Of a stretch of 64,000 nt of DNA, positions 1 to 9,594 are shown piece after piece. Where the stretch lies: the NCBI GenBank assembly GCA_021815805.1, contig JAKAZQ010000008.1, forward strand, positions 22,602 through 86,601, given 5' to 3'. The notes beneath the pieces were generated by a model. That model was not told the DNA's origin and did not search any database. It was given only the letters and a program-made list of their open reading frames with translations. The position numbers and the translations under genes are program-made. The stretch is from Pseudomonadota bacterium (GTDB taxonomy: Bacteria > Pseudomonadota > Gammaproteobacteria > Burkholderiales > Burkholderiaceae_C). The stretch's first letter is position 1; the number at the start of each line of letters is the position of its first letter.

Positions 1-3000
1 AGCGCCTGCGCGCGCGCCTCGTGGCTGTGGTCGGCGGCCAGCATCATGTACACCGCCGGCACCACGAACAACGTGAACATGGTGCCGATGGACAGCCCCG
101 ACGCGATCACCAGGCCCATGTTGAAACGGCTCTCGGCGCCGGCGCCGGTGGCGCTGATCAGCGGCACCACGCCGAGCACCATGGCCGCGGTGGTCATGAG
201 AATCGGGCGCAGGCGCATGCCGGCGGCGTGCTCGATGGCCTCGCGCTTGCTGCGGCCCTCGCGCTGCAGGTTGTTGGCGAACTCGACGATCAGGATGCCG
301 TGCTTGGAGATCAGCCCGATGAGGGTCACCAGGCCGACCTCGCTGTAGATGTTCAGCGTGGCGCCGCCGACCCCCAGGTTGACGAACAGCAGCGCTCCCG
401 AGATCGCCATCGGCACCGACACCAGGATGATGATCGGGTCGCGGAAGCTCTCGAACTGCGCCGCCAGCGCGAGGAAGATGATCACCAGCGCGAAGCCGAA
501 GGTCGCCAGCAGGCCGCCGGATTCCTGCACATACTGGCGCGACGGCCCGGCGTAGTTGAAGCTGTAGCCGGCGGGCAGGGTGCGCTGGGCCAGCGCCTTC
601 AGGTCGGCGAGCGCCTTGCCCTGCGACACGAACGGCGTCGGCACGCCATTCAGCGTGGCCGAGTTCGCCTGCTGGAAGTGATTGATGGTCTCCGGCTGCA
701 CCGAGGTCTTGAGCCGCACCACCGTGGACAGCGGCACCATCGCGCCGCTGCTCGAGCGCACGTAGTAGTGCATCAACTGCGAGGTGGTCAGGCGAAAGCG
801 GCGCTGCACCTGCGGGATGACCTTGTACGAGCGGCCGTCGAGGTTGAAGAAGTTGACGTAGCCGCCCCCGAGCATCGCCGACAGCGCCGAGCCGATGTCC
901 TTCATGGTCAGCCCGAGCTGCGCCGCCATGTTGCGGTCGACCTCGATCGTGGCCTGCGGCAGGTCGACCCGCAGGTCGGACTGCATGAAGGCGAAGTCAC
1001 CCGTGTGCAGCGCCTCCTGCAGGAACTTCTGCGACACCGTGTACAGCTTGTCCACCGGATCGCTGGTGGTGATCACGAACTGCACCGGCAGGCCACGCGC
1101 CCCGGGCAGCGACGGCGGCTGGAACACCGCGATCTGGCCTCCTGCGATATGCGACAGCTTGCGCTGCACCTGCGGCTGCAGCTGCTTGGTCGTCTCCTTG
1201 CGCTGGTCCCAGGGCTTGAGCACCATGCCCCCGATCACCTGGGTGGGCGAGTTGATCTGGAACACGTGGTCGGTCTCGGGATAGCCGTGGTAGACCTCGT
1301 AGACCTGGTGCGCCACGAGCGCGCGTTGCTCCAGCGTGGCCGTGGGGTTGGTGTAGGCCATCGAGATCAGCACGCCCTGGTCTTCCTGCGGCGCCAGCTC
1401 GGAGGTCGAGCTGGTGTACAGGAAGTAGATCGAGCCGAGCACGATGACGCCGAGCACCGCGGTGACCGGCAGGTAGTTCAGCGAGCCGTGCAGCAGTCGC
1501 TCGTAGCGGCCGTGCAGGCGCTCGAAGCTGCGGTCGAGGAACAGCACCAGCCGGTCCTGCCAGTTGCGGCTTTGCGCATCGGGCGCCTTGAGCAGGCGCG
1601 AGCAGAGCATCGGCGACAGGGTCAGCGCGACGATGGCCGAGATGACCACGGTGCCGACCAGGGTGAAGGCGAACTCGGTGAACAGCGCGCCGGTCAGACC
1701 GCTCATGAAGCCGATGGGCACGTACACCGCCACCAGCACCACCGCCATGGCCAGGATCGGGTTGGCCAGCTCGCGCGCCGCGCGGATCGACGCGTCCCTG
1801 CGCGACATGCCCTCCTCGAGGTGGCGACTGACGTTCTCGACGATGATGATGGCGTCGTCCACCACCAGCCCGATGGCCAGCACGATCGCCAGCAGCGTGA
1901 GCAGGTTGATCGAGTAGCCGAGCGCCAGCATGATGGTGAAGGTGCCGACGATGGACAGCGGGATCGCCACCAGCGGCACGACCACCGAGCGCAGCGAGCC
2001 GAGAAAGATGAACACCACCGCGGCGACGATCAGCACCGCCTCCACCAGGGTCTTGAGCACGTCGTTGATCGACGCGTCGACGAACTTGGTCGAGTCGTAG
2101 ACGATGCGCCCGCTGAGGCCCTGCGGCAGCTGCGCCTGGATGTCGGGGAACACCGCGCGCACGCGCTTGATGACGTCGAGCAGGTTGGCGCCGGGTGCCA
2201 CCTGGATGCCGATGAACACCGAGGACTTGCCGTCGAAGGCCACCGCGGTGTCGTAGTTGTCGGCGCCGAGCGAAACCCGTGCGACATCGTCGAGGCGAAC
2301 GACCTTGCCGTTCACCGTCTTGATGATCAGGTTGCGAAAGCCGTCCAGCGAGGTCAGGTTGGTGTTGGCCGCGAGGTTGATCTGCACCATCAGGCCCTTG
2401 GTGTGGCCGACGGCGGCGATGAAGTTGTTGTTGGCCAGCGCGGTGTAGACGTCGGCCGCGGTGAGCCCGTAGGCGGCCAGCTTCTGCGGATTCAGCCAGG
2501 CGCGCAGCGCGAAGTTCTTCGCGCCGATGAACTCGGCCGTCTGCACCCCGGGAATGGCCTGCAGCCGGGGTTGCACCGAGCGCGTCAGGTAGTCGGTGAT
2601 CTGGTTCGGCGCCAGCACCTTGCTGTAGAAGCCCATGTACAGGGCGTCGATGGTCTGCCCGATCGACACCGAAAGGGTCGGTGTCTGGGACTGCGGCGGC
2701 AGCTGGTTGAGCACCGCGTTGACCTTGGTGTTGATCTCGGTCAGCGCCTTGTCCGGGTCGTAGTTCAGGCGCAGGTTGACGGTGATGGTGCTCACGCCCT
2801 GCACGCTGGTGGAGGTCATGTAGTCGATGCCGTTGGCCTGGGCGATCGAGTTCTCCAGCGGCGTGGTGATGAACGACGCCACGGTGGCGGCGTCGGCGCC
2901 GGGGTAGGCGGTCGTGACCGTGACCACGGCATTCTGCGTGTATGGGTACTGCAGCACCGGCAGCAAGCCCGCCGATCGCAGTCCGAGCACGAGGATCACC

Positions 3001-3062
3001 AGGCTGACCACGGTGGCCAGCACCGGGCGCTCGATGAATAGGTCGGTGAATTTCTTGTCCAT
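1..3062 (-). CDS. RND (HAE-1) efflux pump inner-membrane subunit, 3' end cut by window edge
   Basis: Proton-driven inner-membrane pump of a tripartite drug-efflux system. About 1,020 residues are visible from the ATG at 3062 (N-terminus MDKKFTDLFIERPV) to the window edge. The family usually has 1,020-1,060 residues, so only a short tail is missing. The first transmembrane helix follows the start directly. The TM4 proton-relay aspartate pair is in GLVVDDAIIIVENV near residue 400, and a second half with the same fold follows (…GLISKHGILIVEFAN…). The start lies 19 bp after the adaptor gene, so the two are surely co-transcribed. From memory the N-terminus resembles the MexW/MexI/VmeD branch. The substrate cannot be read from sequence. 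Confidence 0.95.
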   Translation of the reverse strand, partial: MDKKFTDLFIERPVLATVVSLVILVLGLRSAGLLPVLQYPYTQNAVVTVTTAYPGADAATVASFITTPLENSIAQANGIDYMTSTSVQGVSTITVNLRLNYDPDKALTEINTKVNAVLNQLPPQSQTPTLSVSIGQTIDALYMGFYSKVLAPNQITDYLTRSVQPRLQAIPGVQTAEFIGAKNFALRAWLNPQKLAAYGLTAADVYTALANNNFIAAVGHTKGLMVQINLAANTNLTSLDGFRNLIIKTVNGKVVRLDDVARVSLGADNYDTAVAFDGKSSVFIGIQVAPGANLLDVIKRVRAVFPDIQAQLPQGLSGRIVYDSTKFVDASINDVLKTLVEAVLIVAAVVFIFLGSLRSVVVPLVAIPLSIVGTFTIMLALGYSINLLTLLAIVLAIGLVVDDAIIIVENVSRHLEEGMSRRDASIRAARELANPILAMAVVLVAVYVPIGFMSGLTGALFTEFAFTLVGTVVISAIVALTLSPMLCSRLLKAPDAQSRNWQDRLVLFLDRSFERLHGRYERLLHGSLNYLPVTAVLGVIVLGSIYFLYTSSTSELAPQEDQGVLISMAYTNPTATLEQRALVAHQVYEVYHGYPETDHVFQINSPTQVIGGMVLKPWDQRKETTKQLQPQVQRKLSHIAGGQIAVFQPPSLPGARGLPVQFVITTSDPVDKLYTVSQKFLQEALHTGDFAFMQSDLRVDLPQATIEVDRNMAAQLGLTMKDIGSALSAMLGGGYVNFFNLDGRSYKVIPQVQRRFRLTTSQLMHYYVRSSSGAMVPLSTVVRLKTSVQPETINHFQQANSATLNGVPTPFVSQGKALADLKALAQRTLPAGYSFNYAGPSRQYVQESGGLLATFGFALVIIFLALAAQFESFRDPIIILVSVPMAISGALLFVNLGVGGATLNIYSEVGLVTLIGLISKHGILIVEFANNLQREGRSKREAIEHAAGMRLRPILMTTAAMVLGVVPLISATGAGAESRFNMGLVIASGLSIGTMFTLFVVPAVYMMLAADHSHEARAQA

Positions 3063-3081
3063 GCTGCGGGCCCGGCGCGGA

Positions 3082-4230
3082 TCAGTTGTCGGACACCGTC
3101 GGATCCGCGCTGCTGCCCGGCTCGACGCTGTTGTTGATCAGCACCGGAGTGCCGTTGCGCAGCTTCAGCTGCCCGGAGGTGACCACCGTTTCGCCGGCCT
3201 TCAGGCCCTTGAGCACGGCCACCTGGTCGCCGCGCTGCGGGCCGGTGGTGATGAAGCGTTGTTCGGCCACCTGGTGCGGCTTGCCGTCGGGGCCCTTGCC
3301 TTCCTGCTTGATCACGTACACCGTCTCGCCGAACGGGTTGTAGGTCACCGCGGCGTTCGGCAGGGTGATGTACTGCTTGGGCGAGCCCTGCTGCAGGCGC
3401 ACGGTGGCGAACACGCCGGGCAGCAGCTTCTCGCCGGGGTTCGCCACCCGCGCGCGCACCGTCAGGTTGCGCGTGGCGGTGTCGACCTGGGGCTCGATGG
3501 CGATCACCCGGATGGCGTAGCTCTTGCCGGGGACGGAGTTGGTGCTCAGCTCGCCGGGCATGCCGACGCGGATCATGTCGATGCGGCTTTGCGGCACGTT
3601 GAAGTCGATGAGCATCGGATCGAGCTTTTGCAGCGTGACGGCGACGCCGCCCGGCGCCAGGTACTGGCCCAGATCCACCTGGCGCAGGCCCAGGCGGCCG
3701 GCGAAGGGCGCCGAGATCACGTGCTGGGCGATCAGCGCCTGCTGCGCCGAGATGCCGGCCTCGTCGGCCTGCAGCGTGGCCTCGTCGGTGTCCACGACGG
3801 CCTGGCTGACGGCGTGCAGCGCCAGTTGCGCGCGATCGCGCCGCAGGTTCAGTCGCGCCAGGTGTTCCTGCGCCTGCAGCTGGCGCAACTGCGCGCGTAG
3901 CGGCGCCGGATCGAGGTCGACCAGTTCGGCGCCGGCGCGCACATGTTCGCCGGAGTGGAAGCGGATGGCCGTCACCAGCGCGCCGACGGGCGCGCCGAGG
4001 CTGGCCTGCCGGCTGGCGCGCAGCGTGCCCAGCGCCTGGATGGTCGGCTGCCAGGTCTCCAGGCGCGCCTGCGCCGTGGAGACGGTCTGCGGCTGGTTGG
4101 CCATGCCCTTCATGAACTTGCCGATCATGCGGTCCTTGAACAGGTGGAACCAGGTCACGGCCGCGATGAGCACGGCCGCGATGACCAGCATGATGAACAT
4201 GCGTATGAAGGTGCGAGCTGTCTTCGACAT
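3082..4230 (-). CDS. RND efflux periplasmic adaptor (membrane fusion protein)
   Basis: Periplasmic adaptor linking the RND pump to the outer-membrane channel. The 382-residue protein has one N-terminal membrane anchor (about residues 9-28, FIRMFIMLVIAAVLIAAV). A barrel-sandwich/lipoyl half follows (SRQASLGAPVGALV), then a hairpin rich in Ala/Gln/Leu, and the second lipoyl half with the typical sequence ISAPFAGRLGLRQVDLGQYL. C-terminal beta-barrel and membrane-proximal domains complete it. No lipobox is present, so anchoring is by the helix. It sits between the outer-membrane component (95 bp upstream) and the pump (19 bp downstream). Length and order are normal for HlyD/AcrA-family adaptors. 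Confidence 0.95.
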   Translation of the reverse strand: MSKTARTFIRMFIMLVIAAVLIAAVTWFHLFKDRMIGKFMKGMANQPQTVSTAQARLETWQPTIQALGTLRASRQASLGAPVGALVTAIRFHSGEHVRAGAELVDLDPAPLRAQLRQLQAQEHLARLNLRRDRAQLALHAVSQAVVDTDEATLQADEAGISAQQALIAQHVISAPFAGRLGLRQVDLGQYLAPGGVAVTLQKLDPMLIDFNVPQSRIDMIRVGMPGELSTNSVPGKSYAIRVIAIEPQVDTATRNLTVRARVANPGEKLLPGVFATVRLQQGSPKQYITLPNAAVTYNPFGETVYVIKQEGKGPDGKPHQVAEQRFITTGPQRGDQVAVLKGLKAGETVVTSGQLKLRNGTPVLINNSVEPGSSADPTVSDN

Positions 4231-4324
4231 GTGCGTAGCTATCCGGTGCTGCCAATCAATCGAATCCGCGCCGCGTCGGCGGCGCAGGTCGGGTTCGGGA
4301 AACGCGCGGCGCCTGCCGGCCGCT

Positions 4325-5812
4325 TCAGGAGGCTGCCGCCGCCGGCTTGCCGGACAGCGCGCCGCCCCCCATCGCCTGGTACAACGCGGCGCTGTCGGCG
4401 AGCCGCGCGGCCTGCGCCGCGAGCAGGCCGATGCGCGCGCTCTGCGCCTGCTGCTGCGCGCTCAGCAATTGCAGGTAGCTGGCCGCGCCCAGGTGGTACT
4501 GCTGTTCGACCAGGTGCAGCGACTCCTGCGCCGCGCTGTCGGCGGCGGCCTGCGCCTGCAGGGCCTGCGCGTCGTTGTCGAGTTGGCGCAGCGCGTCCGC
4601 GACATTGCGCAGTGCCTGCAGCACGGTCTGGCGATAGTTGGCTCCGGCCGCCTGCAGGTTGGCCTGCGCGGCGCTGGCGCCGGCATGCAGCCCGGCGTTG
4701 AACAGCGGCTGCGCGAGCTGCCCGGCGAGGCTCCAGATGATGGAGCCCGGCCCGAACAAGGCCCCCGTGGTGAGGGCCTGGCTGCCGAGGCTGGCGCTGA
4801 GATTGATCTGCGGGTACAGGTTCGACACCGCCACGCCGTATTGCGCGGTGGCGGCGTGCAGCAACGCGGTCGAGGCCTGCACGTCGGGGCGCTGGCGCAC
4901 CAGCTCGGAGGGCACGACCACGGGCAGGTTCGCCGGCAGCTGGAAGTCGGACAGCTGGAACGGCGCGATGTGCGCCTGCCCCGGCGCCTGCCCCACCAGC
5001 AGCGCCAGCAGGTGCCCGGCCTGCTGCAGCTTGTTGCGCAGCGGCGGCAGGCTGGCCAGGGTCTGCTCGTACTGCGTCTGCAGGCTCAGCACTTCCACGC
5101 GCGAGGCCGCGCCGATCTGTTCGCGCTTGCGCGTGATCGCCAGCTCGTCGGCCTGCGCCGCCGCGATGGCCCGCGTGGCGGCGATCTGCGCCGCCAGCTG
5201 CGCCTGCGCGAAGGCGGTGGTGACCACGTTGCCGGCCACGCTTAGGCGCGCACCGGCGAGCTGGTAGGCCTGGTAGTCGGCCTGCGCCGCGAGTGCCTCC
5301 AGCGCGCGCCGGTTGCCCCCGAACAGGTCGAGGTTGTAATTCACCGCGATCCCGGCGTTGTACAGGTTGAAGATCTTGGTGCTGCTGCTGTCGATGCCTT
5401 GCGACGACGCGCTGAAGGCGCTGCGGCTGGCGCCCAGCTTGGCGCTGACCGTCGGATACAGCGTCGAGCCGGCCTGCGCGCGGTAGGTTTCCTGCGCCTG
5501 GCGCAGCGTGGCCCGCGCGGCCTCCAGCGTGGGGCTGTTGCGCAGCGCCTGCTGCACGAGGGCGTCCAGGCGCGACGAGCCGAAGTGGGTCCACCAGGCG
5601 CTGCCGACCGCGCCGGCAGTGACCAAATGCTGTGCCGGCCCGAGCGCGCCGGGCGCCGACGCGGTGGCCGCGGGCAGCGTGCCGGCGGTGTAGCTGCTGG
5701 CCGTCGGTGCCGCCGGGGTCTTGAAGTCCGGGCCGACGGTGGTGCAGCCGGCGAGCAGCGTGGCGAGAACCACGGACCAGGCCGTGCGCGGGGCGACGGA
5801 GCAGCGGGGCAT
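4325..5812 (-). CDS. RND efflux outer-membrane lipoprotein (NodT/OprM family)
   Basis: Outer-membrane channel of the efflux pump. The start at 5812 (MPRCSVAPRTAW) was chosen because it places a lipobox LLAGC with Cys23 right after a hydrophobic signal segment, followed by TTVGPDF, the classic mature start of NodT-family lipoproteins. The product is 495 residues, normal for the family. Two repeated outer-membrane efflux (TolC-like) domains are seen as Ala/Gln/Leu-rich long helices, and beta-strand sequence such as NLYPQINLSASLGSQAL is typical. It is the first gene of the operon, divergent from an AraC-type regulator across a 139-bp gap that likely controls the operon. Confidence 0.95.
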   Translation of the reverse strand: MPRCSVAPRTAWSVVLATLLAGCTTVGPDFKTPAAPTASSYTAGTLPAATASAPGALGPAQHLVTAGAVGSAWWTHFGSSRLDALVQQALRNSPTLEAARATLRQAQETYRAQAGSTLYPTVSAKLGASRSAFSASSQGIDSSSTKIFNLYNAGIAVNYNLDLFGGNRRALEALAAQADYQAYQLAGARLSVAGNVVTTAFAQAQLAAQIAATRAIAAAQADELAITRKREQIGAASRVEVLSLQTQYEQTLASLPPLRNKLQQAGHLLALLVGQAPGQAHIAPFQLSDFQLPANLPVVVPSELVRQRPDVQASTALLHAATAQYGVAVSNLYPQINLSASLGSQALTTGALFGPGSIIWSLAGQLAQPLFNAGLHAGASAAQANLQAAGANYRQTVLQALRNVADALRQLDNDAQALQAQAAADSAAQESLHLVEQQYHLGAASYLQLLSAQQQAQSARIGLLAAQAARLADSAALYQAMGGGALSGKPAAAAS

Positions 5813-5872
5813 GAAACGTCCTGACGGAGGGGATTCGGAGGGCAACCTTGCGGATGGTAGGGGCAGGCCCGA

Positions 5873-5921
5873 TGGCAAAGTGGCTACTCCATGCCAAGTA
5901 ATATCGCGAAATTGCCAAATC
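5873..5921. promoter_or_regulatory. Candidate AraC-type operator between efflux operon and regulator
   Basis: In the 139-bp divergent gap, TGCCAAGTA (5892-5900) and TGCCAAATC (5913-5921) are direct repeats exactly 21 bp apart, two helical turns. An inverted copy, TGGCAAAG, lies at 5873-5880. AraC-family dimers commonly bind direct repeats with this spacing. Assignment to the neighbouring regulator is inference. Confidence 0.45.
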
Positions 5922-5951
5922 ACCCCCGGGCACTCCGGAATCCGTCGCATC

Positions 5952-6812
5952 ATGGGTCTTCCTGCCGACTTGCTTGCACTGATCCACGACCCGGGGGGCG
6001 CGGAATTGATCGCGGTGCGGGTGCGCAACGACGATCCGCTGGACAACAGCGACCAGCGCCTGCCGCGCGGCGTGCTGTTCCTGCTCACCGAGGGCCTGGT
6101 GGCGGTGCAGACCGCGCGCGGGCGCGTGCTCGCCGGCCCGCGCAGCATCGGCTGGATGCCGCCGCACGAGGCGCACTCGGTGCAGTCCTTCGGACCCACC
6201 GCGGGAGTCGGGCTGTTCCTGGCGCCGCGCTGCTGCGACACGCTGCCGGCGGAACCGGCGCAGTTCGAGGCCGGAGCGCTGGCCTCGCTGCTCATGCAGC
6301 GCACCCTCGAGTGGCCTGCCGGCGTGGCGCTGAGCGCGCCGCAGCGGCGCCTGCTGCAGGTGCTGCTCGACGAGCTGGGCCAGGCCGCCACCCAGTCGCT
6401 GCACCTGCCGTGGCCGCGCGACGAGCGCCTGCTGAGCATCGCGCGCGCGCTGCTGGCCAATCCGGCCAGCGGCCGCCGCCTCGAGCACTGGGCACGCTTC
6501 GCCGATGTCAGCGCGCGCACGCTGAGCCGCAAGTTCGTCGAGGAGACGGGCATGAGCTTCGGGCAGTGGCGGCGCTGGGCGCGCCTGACCCAGGCGCTGG
6601 AGTGGCTGGCCACCGGACAGGCGGTCAAGCACGTGGCGCTGTCCCTCGGGTACGACAGCGTCAGCGCGTTCATCAAGTCCTTCCGCCTGGCGCTGGGCAC
6701 GACGCCGGCAGCCTACTTCGGCGCCATGACTCGCACCAATCCTGCGCGTGGCGCGGCCGTCGCACAATCACCCCTTTCCACCCCCAGTCCAGGAGACAAC
6801 GATGCGCTTTGA
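5952..6812 (+). CDS. AraC-family transcriptional regulator, divergent from the efflux operon
   Basis: DNA-binding regulator, probably of the divergent RND operon. The start at 5952 (MGLPADLLALIHDPG) was chosen because the longer in-frame extension reaches back across the regulatory gap and into the efflux lipoprotein gene. The 286 residues show an N-terminal cupin-like sensor (about 10-110, with RGVLFLLTEGLVAVQT and GWMPPHEAHSV). A C-terminal double helix-turn-helix follows, with the AraC signatures ARTLSRKFVEETGMSFGQWRR and VALSLGYDSVSAFIKSFR before TPAAYF. About 20 residues beyond the usual AraC end have low complexity. They overlap the first 11 bp of metY, so the original stop may have been lost. 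Confidence 0.93.
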   Translation: MGLPADLLALIHDPGGAELIAVRVRNDDPLDNSDQRLPRGVLFLLTEGLVAVQTARGRVLAGPRSIGWMPPHEAHSVQSFGPTAGVGLFLAPRCCDTLPAEPAQFEAGALASLLMQRTLEWPAGVALSAPQRRLLQVLLDELGQAATQSLHLPWPRDERLLSIARALLANPASGRRLEHWARFADVSARTLSRKFVEETGMSFGQWRRWARLTQALEWLATGQAVKHVALSLGYDSVSAFIKSFRLALGTTPAAYFGAMTRTNPARGAAVAQSPLSTPSPGDNDAL

Positions 6813-8073
6813 GACCCAGGCCGTGCATGCCGGCTACCAGCCCGATCCGACGACCCGCGCGGTCGCCGTGCCGGTGTACCAGACCGTGTCCTATTCGTTC
6901 GACGACACGCAGCACGGCGCCGACCTGTTCGACCTCAAGGTCGCGGGCAACATCTACACGCGCATCATGAACCCCACCACGGGCGTGCTCGAGGCGCGCG
7001 TGGCGGCGCTGGAGGGCGGCATCGCCGCGCTGGCCGTGGCCTCCGGCATGGCGGCCATCACCGCGGCCGTGCAGACCATCGCGCAGGCCGGCGACAACAT
7101 CGTGTCGAGCAGCCGGCTGTACGGCGGCACCTTCAACCTGTTCGCGCATACCTTCCCGCGCCAGGGCATCGAGGTGCGTTTCGCCGATCCGGCGGATCCC
7201 CAGGCCTTCGCCCGGCTGATCGACGCGCGCACCAAGGCCGTGTACTGCGAGAGCATCGGCAACCCGCTGGGCAACGTCACCGACATCGCCGCGCTGGCAG
7301 CGGTGGCGCACGCCGCCGGGGTGCCGCTGATCGTCGACAACACGGTGCCGTCGCCGTACCTGTGCCGGCCGTTCGAGCACGGCGCGGACATTGTCGTGCA
7401 CTCGCTGACCAAGTACATCGGCGGTCACGGCAACAGCGTGGGCGGCGCCATCGTCGACGGCGGTCGCTTCGACTGGGCGGCGCACCGCGATCGATTCGCG
7501 CTGCTGGTCGAACCGGATGTCAGCTACCACGGGGTCAGCTACACGCAGGCCTTCGGCGCCGCCGCCTTCGTCGCCCGCGCCCGCGTGGTGCCCCTGCGCA
7601 ACATGGGCGCGGCGCTGTCGCCCATGAACGCCTTTCTGCTGCTGCAGGGTCTCGAGACCCTGCCGCTGCGCATGGATCGCATCTGCGACAACGCGCTGCA
7701 CATCGCCACCTACCTGAGCAAGCACCCGAAGGTCGCCTGGGTGCGCTACGCCGGTCTGCCCGACCACGCCGAGCACGACGTCGCGCTGCGCCTGATGCGC
7801 GGACGCGCCTCGGGCATCCTGAGTTTCGGGCTGCGCGGCGGGCGCGACGCGGGCGCGCGCTTCCAGGACGCGCTCAAGCTGTTCACGCGTCTGGTCAACA
7901 TCGGCGACTGCAAGTCCCTGGCCTGCCACCCGGCGACCACCACGCACCGCCAGCTGGGCGACGCCGAACTGGCCGCCGCCGGGGTCAGCGCCGACATGGT
8001 GCGCCTGTCCATCGGCATCGAGCATGTGGACGACCTGGTCGCCGACCTGGAGCAGGCGCTGCAGGCGGCCTGA
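6802..8073 (+). CDS. metY: O-acetylhomoserine sulfhydrylase (aminocarboxypropyltransferase)
   Basis: PLP enzyme making homocysteine from O-acyl-homoserine and sulfide in methionine synthesis. It has 423 residues, within the usual 420-435 for MetY rather than the shorter MetB/MetC. The PLP-binding lysine is K204 in HSLTKYIGGHG. SGMAAI (81-86) and YCESIGNPLGN (148-158) are family motifs. The start at 6802 has a ribosome-binding sequence AGGAGA about 6 bp upstream and gives the conserved MRFETQAVHAGY; it overlaps the AraC stop region by 11 bp. The partners metX and metW, which make the acyl-homoserine substrate, lie 50 kb away in the same window. Confidence 0.96.
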   Translation: MRFETQAVHAGYQPDPTTRAVAVPVYQTVSYSFDDTQHGADLFDLKVAGNIYTRIMNPTTGVLEARVAALEGGIAALAVASGMAAITAAVQTIAQAGDNIVSSSRLYGGTFNLFAHTFPRQGIEVRFADPADPQAFARLIDARTKAVYCESIGNPLGNVTDIAALAAVAHAAGVPLIVDNTVPSPYLCRPFEHGADIVVHSLTKYIGGHGNSVGGAIVDGGRFDWAAHRDRFALLVEPDVSYHGVSYTQAFGAAAFVARARVVPLRNMGAALSPMNAFLLLQGLETLPLRMDRICDNALHIATYLSKHPKVAWVRYAGLPDHAEHDVALRLMRGRASGILSFGLRGGRDAGARFQDALKLFTRLVNIGDCKSLACHPATTTHRQLGDAELAAAGVSADMVRLSIGIEHVDDLVADLEQALQAA

Positions 8074-8124
8074 CGCGCCGCCTCACCGCGGCAGGCTTGC
8101 GGCGCGGCGGCCTGCCCGGCGCGT

Positions 8125-9333
8125 TCAGGCCCGCCGCGGCTCGCGCACGAACAGCATGACGACGGCCGCCAGCAGCGGGCCGCAGGCCAGCGTGACGAAG
8201 GCCAGCCGGAACGAGTGCGAGCGATGGAACACGGCGCCCACGGCCAGCGGCACCAGGGCGCTGCCGACTTGCCACGCGGCATTCGTCAGGCCGGTCGACG
8301 TCGCCGCCGAGTCGATGCCGGCGACCTCGACGACCAGCGCGGCCAGCAGCGGCAGGTAGACGAAGGCGCAGAAGCCCAGCAGCGGCGCCACGACGAGGAA
8401 CTGCGCAGCGCCGTGCAGGAAGCCGAACAGCACGAGCATGAACACGAAGCCGAGCAGGCCGACGATGATCGGAATTCTGCGCATTCCGCCGAGCAGATCC
8501 GACAGCAGGCCCATCAGCGGCTTGGCGCAGACCGCGCCGATTCCGAACAGGCCGATGAGCGACGCCGCTGCGGCGTGGGAGTAGCCGCGCGCCTGCACCA
8601 GCAGCAGCCCGGCCCAGAAGGCCGTTCCCCAGGTGCCCCACAGCGCGCTCGCCCCGGCGAGCGCGAGCAGCGACAGGTCGCGGTTGCGCAGCAGGCGCGC
8701 CAGCGCGCCGCGCCGCCGCGCGGCGGCCTGCGCGGCGCGGCCCGGAGCGTCGCGCAGCAGGGCGAGGGCGGCGGCGCCGAACAGCATCGTCGCCGCGCCC
8801 AGCAGGCGGTAGGTGCCGCTCCAGCCGAAGGCTGCGTGCAGCCGCGGCACGAGCGCGTTGCTCAGCACCACGCTGCCCGAGGCCCCGGTCAGGAACAGTC
8901 CCATGGCGCGCCCGCGCTCGCGCAGGCCGAACCAGCCGCAGATCAGCGTGACGCACGCGGCGTACTCGACGCCGGAGCACAGGCCCATGCCCGCCTGCAG
9001 CACCATGCCGGTGGTCGCCCCGCGCATGGATCCGAAGCCCAGCGTGCTGGCGCCCAGCGCCACCAGGGAGGCACCCAGCACGCCGCGCGGCCCGTGGCGG
9101 TCGATCAGCAGTCCGCCGGCGACGTTGGAGACCACGTAGCCGGTGAAAAAGGCGGTGATGAATACGCCCAGTGCGCTGGGCGGGATGCCGAGCGTCCGGC
9201 TCGCCGGCAGGGCCAGGTTGGCCCACGCCAGGCGATCGACGTGGCTGATCAGCACGGTCAGCCAGGCAAGCGCCAGAATCACCCAACGGTAATGTGGTGA
9301 TATCGGTGCGCGCGGGCAAGCTGCGGTGGACAT
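8125..9333 (-). CDS. Major facilitator superfamily transporter
   Basis: Twelve-helix secondary transporter of unknown substrate, 402 residues. The N-terminal helix pair (HYRWVILALAWLTVLISHVDRLAWANLALP) and the loop LLIDRHGPRGVLG match the MFS motif A region. The second half repeats it (LMGLLSDLLGGMRRIPI). The overall look (SHVDRLAWANLALPA, then GIPPSALGVFITAFFTGYV) is that of organic-anion/oxalate-type MFS carriers, but this is only a resemblance. It is flanked by metY (convergent) and comM (same strand, 261 bp upstream), with no operon partner. The 261-bp gap at 9334-9594 shows no gene. Confidence 0.9.
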   Translation of the reverse strand: MSTAACPRAPISPHYRWVILALAWLTVLISHVDRLAWANLALPASRTLGIPPSALGVFITAFFTGYVVSNVAGGLLIDRHGPRGVLGASLVALGASTLGFGSMRGATTGMVLQAGMGLCSGVEYAACVTLICGWFGLRERGRAMGLFLTGASGSVVLSNALVPRLHAAFGWSGTYRLLGAATMLFGAAALALLRDAPGRAAQAAARRRGALARLLRNRDLSLLALAGASALWGTWGTAFWAGLLLVQARGYSHAAAASLIGLFGIGAVCAKPLMGLLSDLLGGMRRIPIIVGLLGFVFMLVLFGFLHGAAQFLVVAPLLGFCAFVYLPLLAALVVEVAGIDSAATSTGLTNAAWQVGSALVPLAVGAVFHRSHSFRLAFVTLACGPLLAAVVMLFVREPRRA

Positions 9334-9594
9334 CGGCGATTAGGGCCCTCGTGGAGTCTGCCTGTGCGCACGGCCGGTCGCTCGCCGGCCGCCCCGCTGC
9401 CGCCGCACACGACCTGGCGCGTCTTCACCGACGCCTGCAGCAACGCCGATGCGGCGTCACCCGGGCCGCGCGCAGCAGCACGTTGCGCCCGGCGCGGGTC
9501 GCTTCGAACCCCTCCGGGCGGCCGGCCTGCCGGCAGGGTAGCCGCTGCAGCGGCGCTGGCAAGTGGGCGGCATCGCGCTGTGCCGCGAAGCCGC

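Noticed and set aside
9496..9520. TTCGAA-containing stretch resembling a tRNA T-loop
   Set aside because: The flanking bases do not pair into a T-stem and no acceptor, D or anticodon arm can be drawn on either strand.
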